Counted from the first letter of the stretch, positions 45,021 through 56,181 are shown. The stretch: DNA of 64,000 bases from Balaenoptera acutorostrata (GCF_949987535.1 NC_080081.1:33706428-33770427); one strand, 5' to 3'. Numbers and translations are program-made. Notes: generated from the letters alone by a model not told the origin.

Positions 45021-45639
45021 GGCTGTGGGGCTTGTCTATTACAGTGAGTAGCATCTCAGCAGACTGAGGTGGTAGATGGTCCACAATAGAGATATTTAAC
45101 TCAGGGACAGTGTTTTGAGGACTTGGCTTTATTCTTTCCTTCTGAACCTGAAGGTTTGAAGCTGTCCTCTTTCCTCTGTCCATTTGTCTTGCATTCCCCC
45201 CTCCTTGCAGCTTACTCCAGGATGGGAAAGAGATTCCACGAGCATCAACTGCCGGCTGCTGAAGGCTCACTTCTTACAGACGTGGAGACTTCCGGGGCTC
45301 GCTGACTTTTCATTCTCCTTCATATGAGGGGGGAGAATCCGGATCACCATATTCGGTTGTTTTTGCTCTTCAGTAATAAGATTTTTATTGCTAACTTAAA
45401 GAATATGGGATAACTGAAAACAACCTAGGTTTCGCATCTAACTCTATTCTGTACAAAGAAGAACACGCCATGCTAATAAATCTTCCGTACAGAAAACACA
45501 TCCACACAAGGGAAAGGATGATGTTTGTAAATATAATTGAATTGAACTTGACTTTCGTGCCTTTTGGGGGGCATAGTTCAGACATGAGGAGTATGCAGTT
45601 CTGAAATGCTATCCTGTGGGTCAGCATTACAGGTAATTG

Positions 45640-45860
45640 CCCATTTGAGTTCTAAGATGATGACTTATAATAAACTTAGCTGAAGCTCTGAAATGCTCAG
45701 CTACATAAAACTGCAATTGTCATGGGCGGGCTGGTCAACATGCTCAGCGATGCTCCATATTTGAAATTACGTATTTTTATTTGGTTTTGTTTACATCTCA
45801 ACTGAAGCAGCTCTCTTCGATCCAACCAAGATAGGGTGGTTTTTATTAAAAATTTAACAC
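45640..45860. promoter_or_regulatory. candidate conserved non-coding element
   Basis: Repeat-free, with TACAGGTAATTGCCCATTTG (homeobox-like TAATTG), AAACTGCAATTGTCATGG and GCGATGCTCCATATTTG (a CArG-like CCATATTTG). No coding frame. Candidate enhancer by appearance only. Confidence 0.25.
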
Positions 45861-46339
45861 ACATCTCCTAGCAATATTTACTTTAATGTGGTAAATCAAG
45901 AAATTCTTCTTTTTCTGAATGAGATATGTTGGTAAGATAAACTCAGTGCTATAAGACAAATATTAACTTTATAATGAAAACTGCAGAATGCCTTGTCTGG
46001 TAGGTCCCTTGTATCTGTATTTCTCTCAGGAGATGGAAGCCATCCATGCTTCTTGCTCTACCTTGCGTGAGAGGCAATGGTTTAGATTTCAATCCTTAAT
46101 TATCTGTCCTAGCTCTCTTTCTAGTGCCATCTCATCCTGTGTGTTCTTCAACTTCTAATTTTAAAAATATTGAATATGTTTACTCGTGCAAAAGACAAGC
46201 TGATTTGAGAGTTACAAAAGTACAATCAGGTACTTTTGCATGTAGTAATCCATGGAGGAAATACAAACTTTAGTAGACAAAATTCATTGGTGAAAAGGAG
46301 TTTTTGGAAGTATTCAAGTTGAAAAAAATCTTCTAGGAA

Positions 46340-46790
46340 CTCTGTGAACGCGACCTAAAACATTTCCAATTAGAAAATGTTTGAGTGGCGTGCAAAGGAC
46401 ACCTGTGATAGTTTTGATAAAGTTACTGTTTTAGAAAGAACTGAGATAGACTACTTTTTGCCACAGTGATTGTCCATGTACGGGTACCTTCACGCAGTGG
46501 CGCCAGCCATGAATCCTGTAAGTGACCTACTAATAACGGCAACATGAATGAAATGTGCTGCCTGGAAAATGAGGTTGCCTGGCTCTCATAAAATACCATT
46601 TTCTTTTCATAATTTATGAGATGTATTGTCCAAGGAGATGAAGTATTTCATGTTGGTCAGTTTGGGCTCTGCAGAGGCCTAATACTATGTGGAATATTTT
46701 AATGGTTGACTGATAAAACATTATTTCCTGCAACTCTGCCCTTTGTTGATTACAAACATCAAGGCTACAAACAACTTCTTACTTGGTTTC
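46340..46790. promoter_or_regulatory. candidate conserved non-coding element
   Basis: Repeat-free and compositionally complex. It contains a small hairpin AAACATTT / AAATGTTT around CCAATTAG (46358-46382), a GTGGCGCCAGCC stretch, and several TAAT/ATTA and CTTTGTT (Sox-like) cores (for example CCCTTTGTTGATTAC at 46739-46753). Not measured. Confidence 0.27.
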
Positions 46791-46977
46791 TCTCTCGAGT
46801 AGTTACAAATGCTATAACCTAAATAAAGCAACCAAGTGACTACATTTTTACTGTGTGCTATTTAACCCATGAACAATTCAGAATTAAAGATGTGGTCCTT
46901 GCTTTCAAGAGGCTGATAGTCTTGGAAGCAAAAGATTAGATCCTTGTAAAAACTATGTTAATCAACCAATTCCATCA

Positions 46978-47375
46978 ATTTTTTTTTATGTTGAACTGGT
47001 TGTGATTTGCTACACCAGTTCTTCTTCTTTTCTTTTTTTAAATTGAAGTATAGTTGATTTACAATGTTGTGTTAGTTTCAGGTATACAGCAAAGTGATTC
47101 AGTCACAGACATATATACATATGTGTATATATGTATGGAATCTAAAAAAATGATACAGATGAACTTACTTACAAAACAGAAATGGACCCATAGGCATAGA
47201 AAACAAACTTATGGTTACCAAAGAGGAAAGGTGGGGAGGGATAAATTAGGAGCTTGGGATTAACAGATACATGCTACTATATATAAAATAGATAAACAAC
47301 AAGGACCTACCGTGTAGCACAGGGAACTATATCCAGTATCTTGTAATAACGTATAATGGAAAAGAATCTGAGAAA
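46978..47375 (-). mobile_element. L1 3'UTR copy with inverted 5' part and extra 3' tail
   Basis: Flanked by CAATTCCATCA at 46967-46977 and 47376-47386. From left to right: T run; about 40 bp of non-L1 sequence; another T run; the L1 3' end in reverse (47040-47134); then the preceding part of the same 3'UTR in forward orientation (about 47135-47374, with AAACAAACTTATGGTTACCA and GATAAACAACAAGGACCTAC). This is the signature of 5' inversion by twin priming. Confidence 0.88.
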
Positions 47376-47389
47376 CAATTCCATCATCT

Positions 47390-48215
47390 TTACATAGTTA
47401 ATGCCTATAGGGACTCATACTCAGAATAAATACATTTCTAATCTTCCCTTGAAACTCATGTATGTTGAGTTACTAGCAGGAAACAGGTACAAAGATTAGA
47501 TCTGAAATGCTTTGAGCATTTAGAGCTCATCCAATGTGTACAATAGATGGCAGAAAATTTCCATCTTTAAGAAAATAATGTGTGCATTTTCAAAGCAGAA
47601 GCGTGCTCAAACTATATCCATTCTTTGAGATTTGCAAGGTTCTTTACAAAACATGAGTCATATAATCAAGTTTGTAAATAATCTGTGTAAAAGAATGTTG
47701 CCAAAACTGTATTTGACATCCTCCGTGTGCTTGATCTTGCTCTCTTTTGACACCTACCACATCCTGTCTGTCCAGGCTCTTTGCTTTCCTTCTGTGACAA
47801 GGCAAATATTGGCAAATCCCTTTTCACGTTTCCATCCCAAGCCTGTAAGTGTTATGACAGGAGTAGTTGGAGTCTCAGTCAGAATAAGACAGGGGAGGGC
47901 ACAGGTGAATACAGGATGTGTTCTCATTGTGTCGGTACTGAATTTCTAGTGGGGACAGAAAGTGAAGAGATTTGGGATCACGGATAAGGTTACAGAGTGG
48001 TGGCTGGGTCGGACTGGACCCACTCACGTGGCGATGTGGATGACCATCATGCTGCAAAACATCCTTTATTTTATAAAAGAAAGTTTTCTCTTTCTGTTTC
48101 TCTCTTCCCCACCATACCCCCAGTTCTTTCTGGGAAAAACCTATTTGTCATTTTGTAGGTCCAAAAAAAGGTCCAATATCAGCAATTTCCAATGTTTCCA
48201 ATAGAAGACAATACA
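47390..48215. other. non-coding DNA, no element recognised
   Basis: About 0.8 kb with mixed composition. Frames of 60-105 codons on both strands show no familiar domain. A weak L2-like flavour near 47700-47830 is not firm. Confidence 0.45.
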
Positions 48216-48219
48216 CTGT

Positions 48220-48445
48220 CTGAGCTGGAGACAGATTGAATTTTTCCTACCATCTCTGCCCCTCCTTTGCGGTGTGACCTTGGGCAAGTCTCTTAATCTG
48301 GATAAGCCTTATTTTTCACACTTGTAAAATGGGGCAAAACATACATTTCCTCATACAACTGCTGGGAATATCAGAGTATGAATAAATAATGCATAGGTAT
48401 TTGTGCCTGGCATGTAATAAACACAGTCTAAGTGGCATCTAGGAC
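48220..48445 (+). repeat. MIR SINE
   Basis: Forward MIR: TGCGGTGTGACCTTGGGCAA, GTCTCTTAATCTGGATAAGC, ACTTGTAAAATGGGGCAAAA and TTGTGCCTGGCATGTAATAA. Confidence 0.85.
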
Positions 48446-48454
48446 CTTTCTTAT

Positions 48455-48535
48455 TTATTGTTTCCGTTTCTGAGTCTAGCATCATCCATGCTTGTGTTAG
48501 GTGCTCAGTAATGTTTGTTGAATTAAAAACCAGCC
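48455..48535 (+). repeat. L2 LINE 3' terminus
   Basis: Short forward end: GTGTTAGGTGCTCAGTAATG followed by TTTGTTGAATTAAAAACC. Confidence 0.6.
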
Positions 48536-48754
48536 AAGTTGAAGCCTATGGTTATGGTAAATGCCCATCAAATACTTACTGCATGAGCGAGCGGTTCTTG
48601 TCCCAGATCAAATGGTCCAGAGAACCACCTGGGAGTTACTCATTGCAGAGTTAACTCTGACAATTCTAGCCTGCGGGGGTTCCGCTTCAAACAGGGATTC
48701 TCATGAAAAGCAAATCAAAAGTGAATTTGAAGGGGAGGCAAAATACATTATTTC

Positions 48755-48845
48755 TTATTAGGTCTGCTGTTTGATTTTCATTAGGCATCCTGCCTGATTC
48801 TTATTAGGACTGCCCTGATTCCTTTTAGGTCCTGGTCATTTAGGG
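48755..48845. repeat. degenerate 22-23-bp tandem repeat
   Basis: Four imperfect units, each with a TTAGG core followed by a CTG/CCTG block and GATT: starts at 48755, 48778, 48801 and 48823. Unit similarity is moderate, so this is an old minisatellite-like run. Confidence 0.6.
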
Positions 48846-48849
48846 TCAG

Positions 48850-49730
48850 TGCTCATGTGCTATATAATGATGTCATTATTTGCCTTTATTGCATACATGA
48901 TGTAGGTAATGATTCAGGGTTTATTCCAGAAAATAATCCTAAACACCTAATGCTGATTGGTTTAATGATACAAAAAGTAATTTGGAAAGAATGGAAGGTT
49001 TCCTGGGGCACAGCTGATGATGTGAATGTGAAAAGGCTTCATTTCCCACACTTAAAGAATGGAAACAACATGCAATTATGTGGTCTTCAATGAGGTGTTT
49101 TCTTTGAAATGGTAGAACTTGGAAACTCTCCATATGAGAAAGGTGGAAAAATTCAAGTCACTGTGCCAGGGTCAGTTTTCTTTTTTTACTTCCTTTATTA
49201 TTGTTATATTTATTCTTGGCTATAAACATATGCCTTCTCATTTTTTTCCCTTTCTTTTAATATGAAAACCTAATGGGGAGACTGATGAGATGGGCCGAGT
49301 CTGTGAAATTAAAATGAACTTTGCAATTTTGTTTATCAGCTTGGGGTCAATGACATAGAAATTCTGTATGTTCTAAATGTAAATATGAACATGACTTCCA
49401 TGTGCTGAATTCATGTATGCAAAAGGCAGGCCGTTCCCACTCCCTGCCATCACCCACCACCTACCAGTTAACAATTAGCTAGTTAAATAAACCACCTTGG
49501 GGTTCTTCGTGCCTGTTCTGCTCGGCACCCTGTGGTGCCAATCCAAGCTCTTTAAGAGAGATTTGAGCTCAGATCTAGTGCTTGTGATACATTAAGACAG
49601 GTGAGAAACTGGCCATTTCTTTTTTTTTAAAATGTTTTCCTTAGAATGGGCTGGACTAGGAGAGCACACGAGTGATCCCAGTACCATAGACATATTTCAA
49701 GTGCCACCTAAGTACCAACCTCACTGACTA
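48850..49730. other. non-coding DNA with a candidate conserved core
   Basis: About 0.9 kb free of recognised elements. The segment 49260-49425 (CTGTGAAATTAAAATGAACT, TTTGTTTATCAGCTTGGGGT, GTGCTGAATTCATGTATGCA) has a conserved-element look. The 60-80-codon frames here have no known domain. Confidence 0.4.
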
Positions 49731-49735
49731 GATTT

Positions 49736-49857
49736 TTTTTTTTTTTTTTTTTTTGCCATGCCGCTAGGCTTGTGGGATTTTAGTTCCCTGACCAGGGATC
49801 GAACCTGCACCCTCAGCAGTGAGAGCTCGAAGTCTGCTGGACCGCCAGGGAATTCCC
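49736..49857 (-). mobile_element. short tRNA-derived SINE (CHR-1/Bov-tA-like)
   Basis: A T run (49733-49754) then TTGTGGGATTTTAGTTCCCT, GACCAGGGATCGAACCTGCA (reverse B-box-like) and GGACCGCCAGGGAATTCCCC at the head. A minus-strand, poly(A)-tailed, about 120-bp SINE that differs from the longer CHR copies. Flanks CTGACTAGA and CTGACTTGA may be the remains of a target-site duplication. Confidence 0.85.
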
Positions 49858-49864
49858 CTGACTT

Positions 49865-50405
49865 GAGTTTTTAAACTAGCCTTAATTAGGTGAGTTAATG
49901 ACCCACTATTTCTATTATTTTGATTTTCAGAATTGCCCTTATCTCACAATGCCTGATTGCTACCCCCCCACTTACCCACTGCTTGCAGTTACATACTCTT
50001 ATCTGTCTTACTGGATGTTGTTTTATTCTCACCGTTTCTTTGTTCTTACCAACTCTTGAATTTTTTTTTCTCATGGCTATTTTCCCCATTAAGGTTATTT
50101 TTATACCTGGAGGGGGAGATTATAAATATGGCAGTTAAACATAAGGAGCTCAGTTTCTCCTATTCACTCTTTGCCTTCTCTGAGGAGGCATTGTCTACAC
50201 CTCTCCTCTCTCCTGTCCTTTACCAGACACCAAAATGGCCTGTTCCCCAAACTTTATCAACTCCCTTCTCACTTGGTTTTAAGCTTGGTATTCTATCACT
50301 ATTTGCGGTTGTCAAAAAGCAGTTTTCCCCAATTTCTATATTTGTTCTTCAACGTTTGGGGACAGAAAGGCAAAGAGCAAAGTGAGCCTAAGAGAAGAGA
50401 GAAAA
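49865..50405. other. non-coding DNA, no element recognised
   Basis: About 540 bp. Overlapping plus-strand frames up to 142 codons (49957-50385) are pyrimidine-rich chance frames with no domain, signal peptide or start context I can support. Confidence 0.5.
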
Positions 50406-50439
50406 GAGAACAGACTCAGGGGAGCTGAGTGCAAGCTTT

Positions 50440-50565
50440 GACCTTGCTGGTTTGCTGGACGTCCTTGGGCCAGACCTGATCACTCTTGGCTCATGGTCCT
50501 CACATGCAAAGTGAGGGGCTCAAAATAGAACGTCCAGGGTCATTTCCACTGGAGACTGGATCATT
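50440..50565 (+). repeat. MIR/MIR3 SINE fragment
   Basis: GTCCTTGGGCCAGACCTGAT, CATGCAAAGTGAGGGGCTCA and TCCAGGGTCATTTCCACTGG follow the forward MIR3 3' part. Decayed. Confidence 0.55.
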
Positions 50566-50569
50566 TCCT

Positions 50570-51270
50570 CACCTATAAAATGACCATACCATTAGCGCCT
50601 GACTTATATAGTATAGACTTAGGATTGAATCAGATTTTATGTGTATGTTTTACATGGTCTCTGTCATCGAGCAAGAGCTCACAAAGTCAATAATAGTAAA
50701 CCCTGCAATAGAGCTAATTGGATACAATCCTCTGCCCAGCCCCTTTCTCAACTAAAATTGTTTTCTTCTGTGGGACAGAGTGAGGGAGGAGAAAGTAGGG
50801 AAAAGAGTTCTCAGGAAGTTCCGTGAGAGAGTAGGTCTCTGGGTCCCCAGTATTCTTCTAGCCCATTCACCTTGGATCAGATCAACAAAACAGTTTCCAA
50901 CGAAGCTGCAGAATCCTGGCATCACTGTCGCCTGTCTTGGGAGTTCCAAACAGCCAGAGTACATAGAATCAGTGTGCAAGGCAGAGTGGACAACCCCTCC
51001 CAGACAGCAGTGAACAGCAGCTAGCATGAGGTTGGATTTGAATTATGTGGCCAAACCCTGGAAGAACCCAGCTAGCTGTGCAGAATCATCTCAGTTACTT
51101 GGTTCACTTTGCAATAACAAGACGCTGCATTTTGTAAATTTCAGGTTCTTAGATCCCATTTACCATATTTAGTTTATTTCTGGGTGAAATACATCTATTC
51201 ACAGAGAAAGCTATTATATATTCCCCCAATCCAAGGCCCTAAGTGTAGATACCCCCTTTCTTATAGTTGT
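50570..51270. other. non-coding DNA, no element recognised
   Basis: About 700 bp of mixed composition. Overlapping 60-90-codon frames at 50641-51027 on both strands have no recognisable domain. Confidence 0.45.
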
Positions 51271-51279
51271 CATGCCTCA

Positions 51280-51810
51280 TTTCTTAGGTTTAGAATCATT
51301 CAAGACTATTTTGTTTCCAAGTAATAGAAGTCTAACTCAAACTGGCTTAAACCTCAAAGAGGATTTATTGGTTCAAATATTTGAAAAGTCAGGCCTAGCT
51401 GCATCCAGGGACTCAAAAAAATCAATTAGGGCTTGGTCTTTTTCTCTTATTCTCTGTCACACCTCTTGTCCAAACTTTTCTCTGTTAATTAAAGTCCCAG
51501 ACAGGTTATTGCCTTGTGGTAGCCTAGGTAAACCCAGCCCTTCATTCTACCAGCTTCACATCTAGCAAATATAGAACTTTTCTTCCATAATTGTGTCTCA
51601 CTGTACTGACTAGGGTCACATAACTTTTCCCCATCCAAACAGTCTGTCCAACTGGATGGAAGATATTGAACAATCCAGTCACCATGCCACTCCTGGTTTG
51701 GGGTCAGCCCTACCTGGTCCAAATGGGCTACGGTAGGGACAGGATCGTATTCCAAAAAGAAAGAGGATTCCTTTAACACAGTCCTCTTCTGGACAGGACT
51801 AGGTACCCAT
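51280..51810 (+). repeat. ancient interspersed repeat, family not assigned
   Basis: Long match in layout to a common mammalian repeat: AAGTCTAACTCAAACTGGCT, AAAGAGGATTTATTGGTTCA, GCTGCATCCAGGGACTC, TTCTACCAGCTTCACATC, then GGGTCACATAACTTTTCCCC and GTTTGGGGTCAGCCCTACC. I recognise the text but cannot name the family with certainty; likely a DNA transposon relic. Frames over it are shadows. Confidence 0.5.
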
Positions 51811-51840
51811 CACACATCTCTTTCCTGGAATTTGGTGCTT

Positions 51841-52197
51841 AAAATAAGAAACAGACTCACAGACATAAAAAACAAACTTATGGTTGCCAAAGGGGAAATG
51901 TGAGGGGGAGGGGTAAATTGAGAGTTTGGTATTGATGTATACACATTACTATATTTAAAACAGATAAACAACAAGGACCTACTGTATAGCACAGGGAACT
52001 CTGCTCAATACTCTGTAATCCTAAATGGGAAAAGAATTTGAAAAAGAATAGATATATGTATATGTATAACTGAATCGCTTTGCTGTACACCTAAAACTAA
52101 CACAACATTGTAAATCAACTACAGACCATTATAAAATAAAAGTTAAAAAAATAAACCATAGAGAAACCTAAAAAATAAAAAATTTAAAAAAAGAAAA
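51841..52197 (+). mobile_element. L1 LINE 3' end, forward
   Basis: The only plainly forward L1 3'UTR: AAACAAACTTATGGTTGCCA, ACTGTATAGCACAGGGAACT, GTATAACTGAATCGCTTTGC and AACATTGTAAATCAACTACA, followed by a long irregular A-rich tail (about 52130-52197). 5'-truncated. Target-site duplication not clear. Confidence 0.9.
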
Positions 52198-52199
52198 GA

Positions 52200-53020
52200 A
52201 AAAGCACTTTCAATTGTTCAGTTGAATATTCAGAATAAATCCTAGTTTCTAGGTTGAATGCCCTGCAGAAGCTGGCATTTAAAGTGATAACTAGAAACAT
52301 GGGAACATGCTAGTGTATAACGATAGGTAGAAAAATATAAAACACAAATGTTTTATGTACATAAAGGTCACAGTTACATAGATAAAGCCTGGAAGGGAAG
52401 TTTAAAATATGAAAATAGTTATTTTAGTATTAGAATGTTTATAGTTTTCCCTTTAAAAAATATCTTTATCTACACGGTTTTCAAAAAACGAAAAGAGAAA
52501 GCAAAGTGAATGAATGAAAGTTGACCTCATTAGACAGAATGCGTGTGTGTGCAGTTCGTCTTGACATCATGACAACTGCCTTCAGCGTATTCGTAGGAGC
52601 TTCGAGAGAGATTCCTGTGTCCTTCATAGCATAGTGCCTGGGTCAAATGTTACACTTTCTCTCTTACTAAAGACTGGCCCTGCATTTCACTGATTTTTTA
52701 CGTTACCAAGATATTACACTTATTCAATCTTACTAGATGTTAATCCTTCACATTTTCTCGCCTTGATATCCCTCACTTTGATTTCTGTTTTCTCCATAGC
52801 ATAGAATTAAATTATCCAGTCTCTTTCCCTTACCCTTGCTTCAAGGTTTCACCAGTCAGTTATGAGTCCTGGATTAGGGCGTTTGGCGATAGGCAGCTCA
52901 GGATCAGAATGGCACCCCTGCAATGCCACCGGGTTCCTGGGCTCTCTACATTTTTCCATTCTGCCATTCTGACTTAAGAACCTTGAAACGTGAAAGCCTG
53001 ACTATTACTATTCTTTGATC
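52200..53020. other. non-coding DNA with a candidate conserved core
   Basis: No recognised element in about 0.8 kb. The segment 52500-52720 (TTCGTCTTGACATCATGACA, CTTCAGCGTATTCGTAGG) has higher complexity and several CpGs, the look of conserved non-coding DNA. Not measured. Confidence 0.4.
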
Positions 53021-53030
53021 ATTTGTCTAT

Positions 53031-53036
<6 letters not shown>

Positions 53037-53065
<29 letters not shown>

Positions 53066-53557
53066 TTAAACATCTTTATTGGAGTATAATTGCTTTACAA
53101 TGGCGTGTTAGTTTCTGCCTTACAACAAAGTGAATCAGCCACACATATACACATGTTCCCATATCTCCTCCCTCCTGCATCTCCCTCCCTCCCACCCTCC
53201 CTATCCCACCCCTCCAGGTGGTCACAAAGCACCCAGCTGATCTCCCTGTGCTATGCGGCTGCTTCCCACTAGCTATCTATTTTACATTTGGTAGTGTATA
53301 TATGTCCATGACACTCTCTCACCCTGTCACATCTCACCCCTCCCCCTCCCCATATCCTCAAGTTCATTCTCTAGTAGGTCTGTGTCTTTATTCCCGTCTT
53401 GCCACTAGATTCTTCATGACCTTTTTTTTTTTTCCCTTAGAGTCCACATATATGTGTTAGCATACTGTATTTGTTTTTCTCTTTCTGACTTACTTCACTC
53501 TGTATGACAGACTCTAACTCCATCCACCTCATTACAAATACCTCCATTTCATTTCTT
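53037..53557 (-). mobile_element. L1 LINE 3' end with 15-bp target-site duplication
   Basis: Antisense L1 3'UTR (CATCTTTATTGGAGTATAAT, TATGCGGCTGCTTCCCACTA). The tail has become a (TTTA)n microsatellite at 53028-53067. TTTGTCTATTTATTT is found at 53022-53036 and 53558-53572. 5'-truncated at about 520 bp. Confidence 0.93.
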
Positions 53558-53944
53558 TTTGTCTATTTATTTTTATTTAGGGTTCTTGATATTACCCATT
53601 TTAAAGAAAGAAGAGGACAAGTCAACTGATTTTATGAGTAAGCCATTCCAATATTTAGAAATTAAATCTCTAGGATATTTTTCTTTATTTTCAAACTAAT
53701 TTTGTAATCTATGTTTTTTCTTTCTGTTCTCTCTTAGTTAGAATGGAAGAAGAGTGTATTGTTATTCATGGGAAAATTCTTAAAGTTTGTTATTATTTGT
53801 TCTCTCTACATCATAATTTTCCTGTTGAATCTTAGTCCGTATTCTTTACCCAGTTACTTGCATGAATTCCTCTGTACCCTCGTCTATCCTCAAAATCTAT
53901 CTTTATGAGTATAGATGTGACAATGGCACTTTGTTATTTTAAAA

Positions 53945-54105
53945 CTGGGTCCCACCACTTCCCCAGGTGTCTGAGTGTGGCCTCGTCACTTATTGATCTG
54001 AGTTTTTGTTTTCTCAGCAGTAAAATGGGGATGATTGTGTCTACTTTTCATGGTTGCGGAAGGTATTGAGTGAAAAATATTAGATTGATCATAGCAACTT
54101 GACTA
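53945..54105 (+). repeat. MIR SINE
   Basis: Forward MIR fragment: GTGTGGCCTCGTCACTTATT, CAGTAAAATGGGGATGATTG and GGTTGCGGAAGGTATTGAG. Confidence 0.72.
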
Positions 54106-54109
54106 TATT

Positions 54110-55110
54110 TGACCTACAAAAGTGGTAATGTCAGGTGGCTAAGCACAGAGCCATAGGTGGTGTTTCCGTAAATGGTATTTGTCACAGTGATAGGGGTAGA
54201 GAGCACAGAAAGTTTAGGAAAATAAGAGGTCTACTTTGCAGTTCCAATACGCAAAGCCTTGGTATCATTCAGTCCAAGTTAAAGAGGACAGTTCACCCTG
54301 GCTCAGGGCCAGACTGAGGCAACATTCAGTGGTAAGCAGCTCTTAGCAAGTTGGAGAGGTCAGGCATTTCTTGTAAACAGAGAAGATACATGCAGTCTTG
54401 GATGAAAACCTTGAGGGGTAGATGAGAGCCTCTGATGAGATACAACTTGTCCTACCTAAAGCTATAGAGTTCTCTAAAACGTTCTCACCCCAGCAATATC
54501 AGGTATTTTAGGGACCATCTATGGCATTCATACTGAAGGACTTACAAAGGGAAATGAAAAAGCTCTTGCACCGCAAAGATTCATTAGATTGAAATAAAAC
54601 AGAAATGGCAGATGAAATACAATTAGTAACTCTGTGTGGTTCAGAGAGGAAATTTGTGCTTACGTGTTGAGCATTTGAGACAGAAAGGCTGAGACCTCTT
54701 CAGTGTTAGCATGTCAGCGTCAAGGTGGGCACGTGAGCTGTCCAGCATGAGATGAAGATGCGACACTCTTCTGTCTCTTCAATGGATTCTTTAATTCAGT
54801 GACGAGTGTGTCAATGATCAGCAGCTAAAGTTAAGAGTTATGACAACATTGAGTAAAACCATATAAACAATCACTACTGACAGTCCTAGCTGCGAGGATG
54901 TGTCTGGGCATAGGGTTGGCCATATAAGAGGAAAAGGGATGGGTGGTGGACATGGATGAGGCATGGAGGTGATGGAAACCAAAGGAGTCCCTTTTCTTGC
55001 TACCTTTCTTTATTCACAAAGCCTTCTCAAGGAAAGACTTTGAAAGTGGAAGAAGAGGGACCCAGAGAAAAATGTCCTTTTCCCCCTCTATTAAACCTTT
55101 GATTTGCATC
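54110..55110. other. non-coding DNA, no element recognised
   Basis: One kb of mixed composition. Short frames only. It may hold ancient repeats beyond recognition by eye. Confidence 0.45.
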
Positions 55111-55119
55111 CTTCTGTTC

Positions 55120-55310
55120 AGTAAAGAACTTTTTCACCAGTACCTCATTTGAGCCATACAACAATCCAAAAACATAGACTGAATGAAAGTCATTGATTTC
55201 ATGTGACAGATGAAGTAACTAAGCCTCAAGAAAATTTAGCGATTTGCCTGAGGATGAGCTTAGATTGTAAATTGGGTCTTTCCGTCTCCCAATATATTTC
55301 TGTTTTCACG
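55120..55310 (-). repeat. MIR-family SINE
   Basis: Reverse MIR: CCTCATTTGAGCCATACAAC, GTGACAGATGAAGTAACTAA, GCCTCAAGAAAATTTAGCGA and TTGCCTGAGGATGAGC. Confidence 0.75.
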
Positions 55311-55529
55311 AAGGAATTTTATTCATGTGCATTATTTGACATTGAACTACTCTTTTTGCTACTTTGTGCTATTAATGTCTATTAAAAGGAAAATTGGAAT
55401 CTGGGCCGTGGAGCAGTATAGGATTAGAAATCAAACAATATATGTCTAGTTAATTCAGTGAATACTTGATTAATATTTGGCAGTTGCATTTTCATTACAA
55501 TAATAATTAATTAGAATTTCTAGATAAAC

Positions 55530-55625
55530 AACTTCACGCAATTGCTGTGAGAATTAAATGTGATAATGTATGTGAAAGTGTCTACCACGGTGACTGGCAG
55601 TTAGAAGGGACTCAATTAGTTGAAT
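55530..55625 (+). repeat. MIR SINE 3' fragment
   Basis: Forward MIR end: AATTGCTGTGAGAATTAAAT, GTGATAATGTATGTGAAAGT and GGTGACTGGCAGTTAGAAGG. Confidence 0.65.
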
Positions 55626-55949
55626 ATGAATCTTATCAAGACTCATTTTCATGAAGATTTCTTTGAGGTAAAACTTTACTCTTTGTTAAGAAATGAACAA
55701 TGGGGAAGAACCGTAGAAGGCTACCATTAAGAACTAACTTCTGAAAAGCAAACCTCAGGATTTCAGTTTGGAATCTCTCCTACCTCATCACCATTTCAAA
55801 ATCTCTAAGATGTAACTTGTAGTCCTCCCATATAAATTTTTTCTCTCATTCCTTCTTTTTGCTAATGGTGTCAACTAGCCTCAAAGTCATGAATCCCTTT
55901 GATGACGGCAACATTTGTTGGCTTTTATCTTTTAGATAATGGTCACAAC

Positions 55950-56100
55950 AATTGCTTCTTTTATTTGTTTGCTTTTCTCTCTCAATTGTTAGTACCATTA
56001 AGGTAAGAGTCCCTATGCTATAATTCTGTGTTTCTAGTAGAATCTAAACCAATCCTAAAAATATTGTAGTAGCTCAATAGATATTTATCAAGTTGAAATG
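55950..56100 (+). repeat. possible L2 LINE 3' end
   Basis: TAGTACCATTAAGGTAAGAG and GTAGCTCAATAGATATTTAT followed by CAAGTTGAAATGG resemble a strongly diverged L2 terminus. Confidence 0.4.
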
Positions 56101-56166
56101 GATTGAACTAGACTCTACCAATGGGGTTTTGTTTTGGGGTATTTATAATAAGCTTGCACAGAGCTG

Positions 56167-56181
56167 TCACCAGGTGGCGGC
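56167..56181 (+). promoter_or_regulatory. CTCF-like binding motif
   Basis: TCACCAGGTGGCGGC closely fits the CTCF core consensus (C-A-C-C-A-G-G-T-G-G-C-G-G). It is in DNA where I see no mobile element. Binding is inferred from the motif alone. Confidence 0.55.

Larger units (their letters stand above)
45025..46966. other. 1.9-kb block without recognisable mobile elements
   Basis: No repeat or gene recognised. Two sub-regions (45640-45860 and 46340-46790) have the mixed composition and motif density of conserved non-coding DNA and are listed separately. A small hairpin CAAAAGTAC / GTACTTTTG lies at 46215-46238. Confidence 0.55.

Noticed and set aside
46484..46506. CTCF-like GCAGTGGCGCCAGCC
   Set aside because: One base short of the consensus spacing; weaker than the motifs at 34495 and 56167.
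49957..50385. 142-codon plus-strand frame
   Set aside because: Pyrimidine-rich chance frame overlapped by other open frames; no domain, splice signals or start context.
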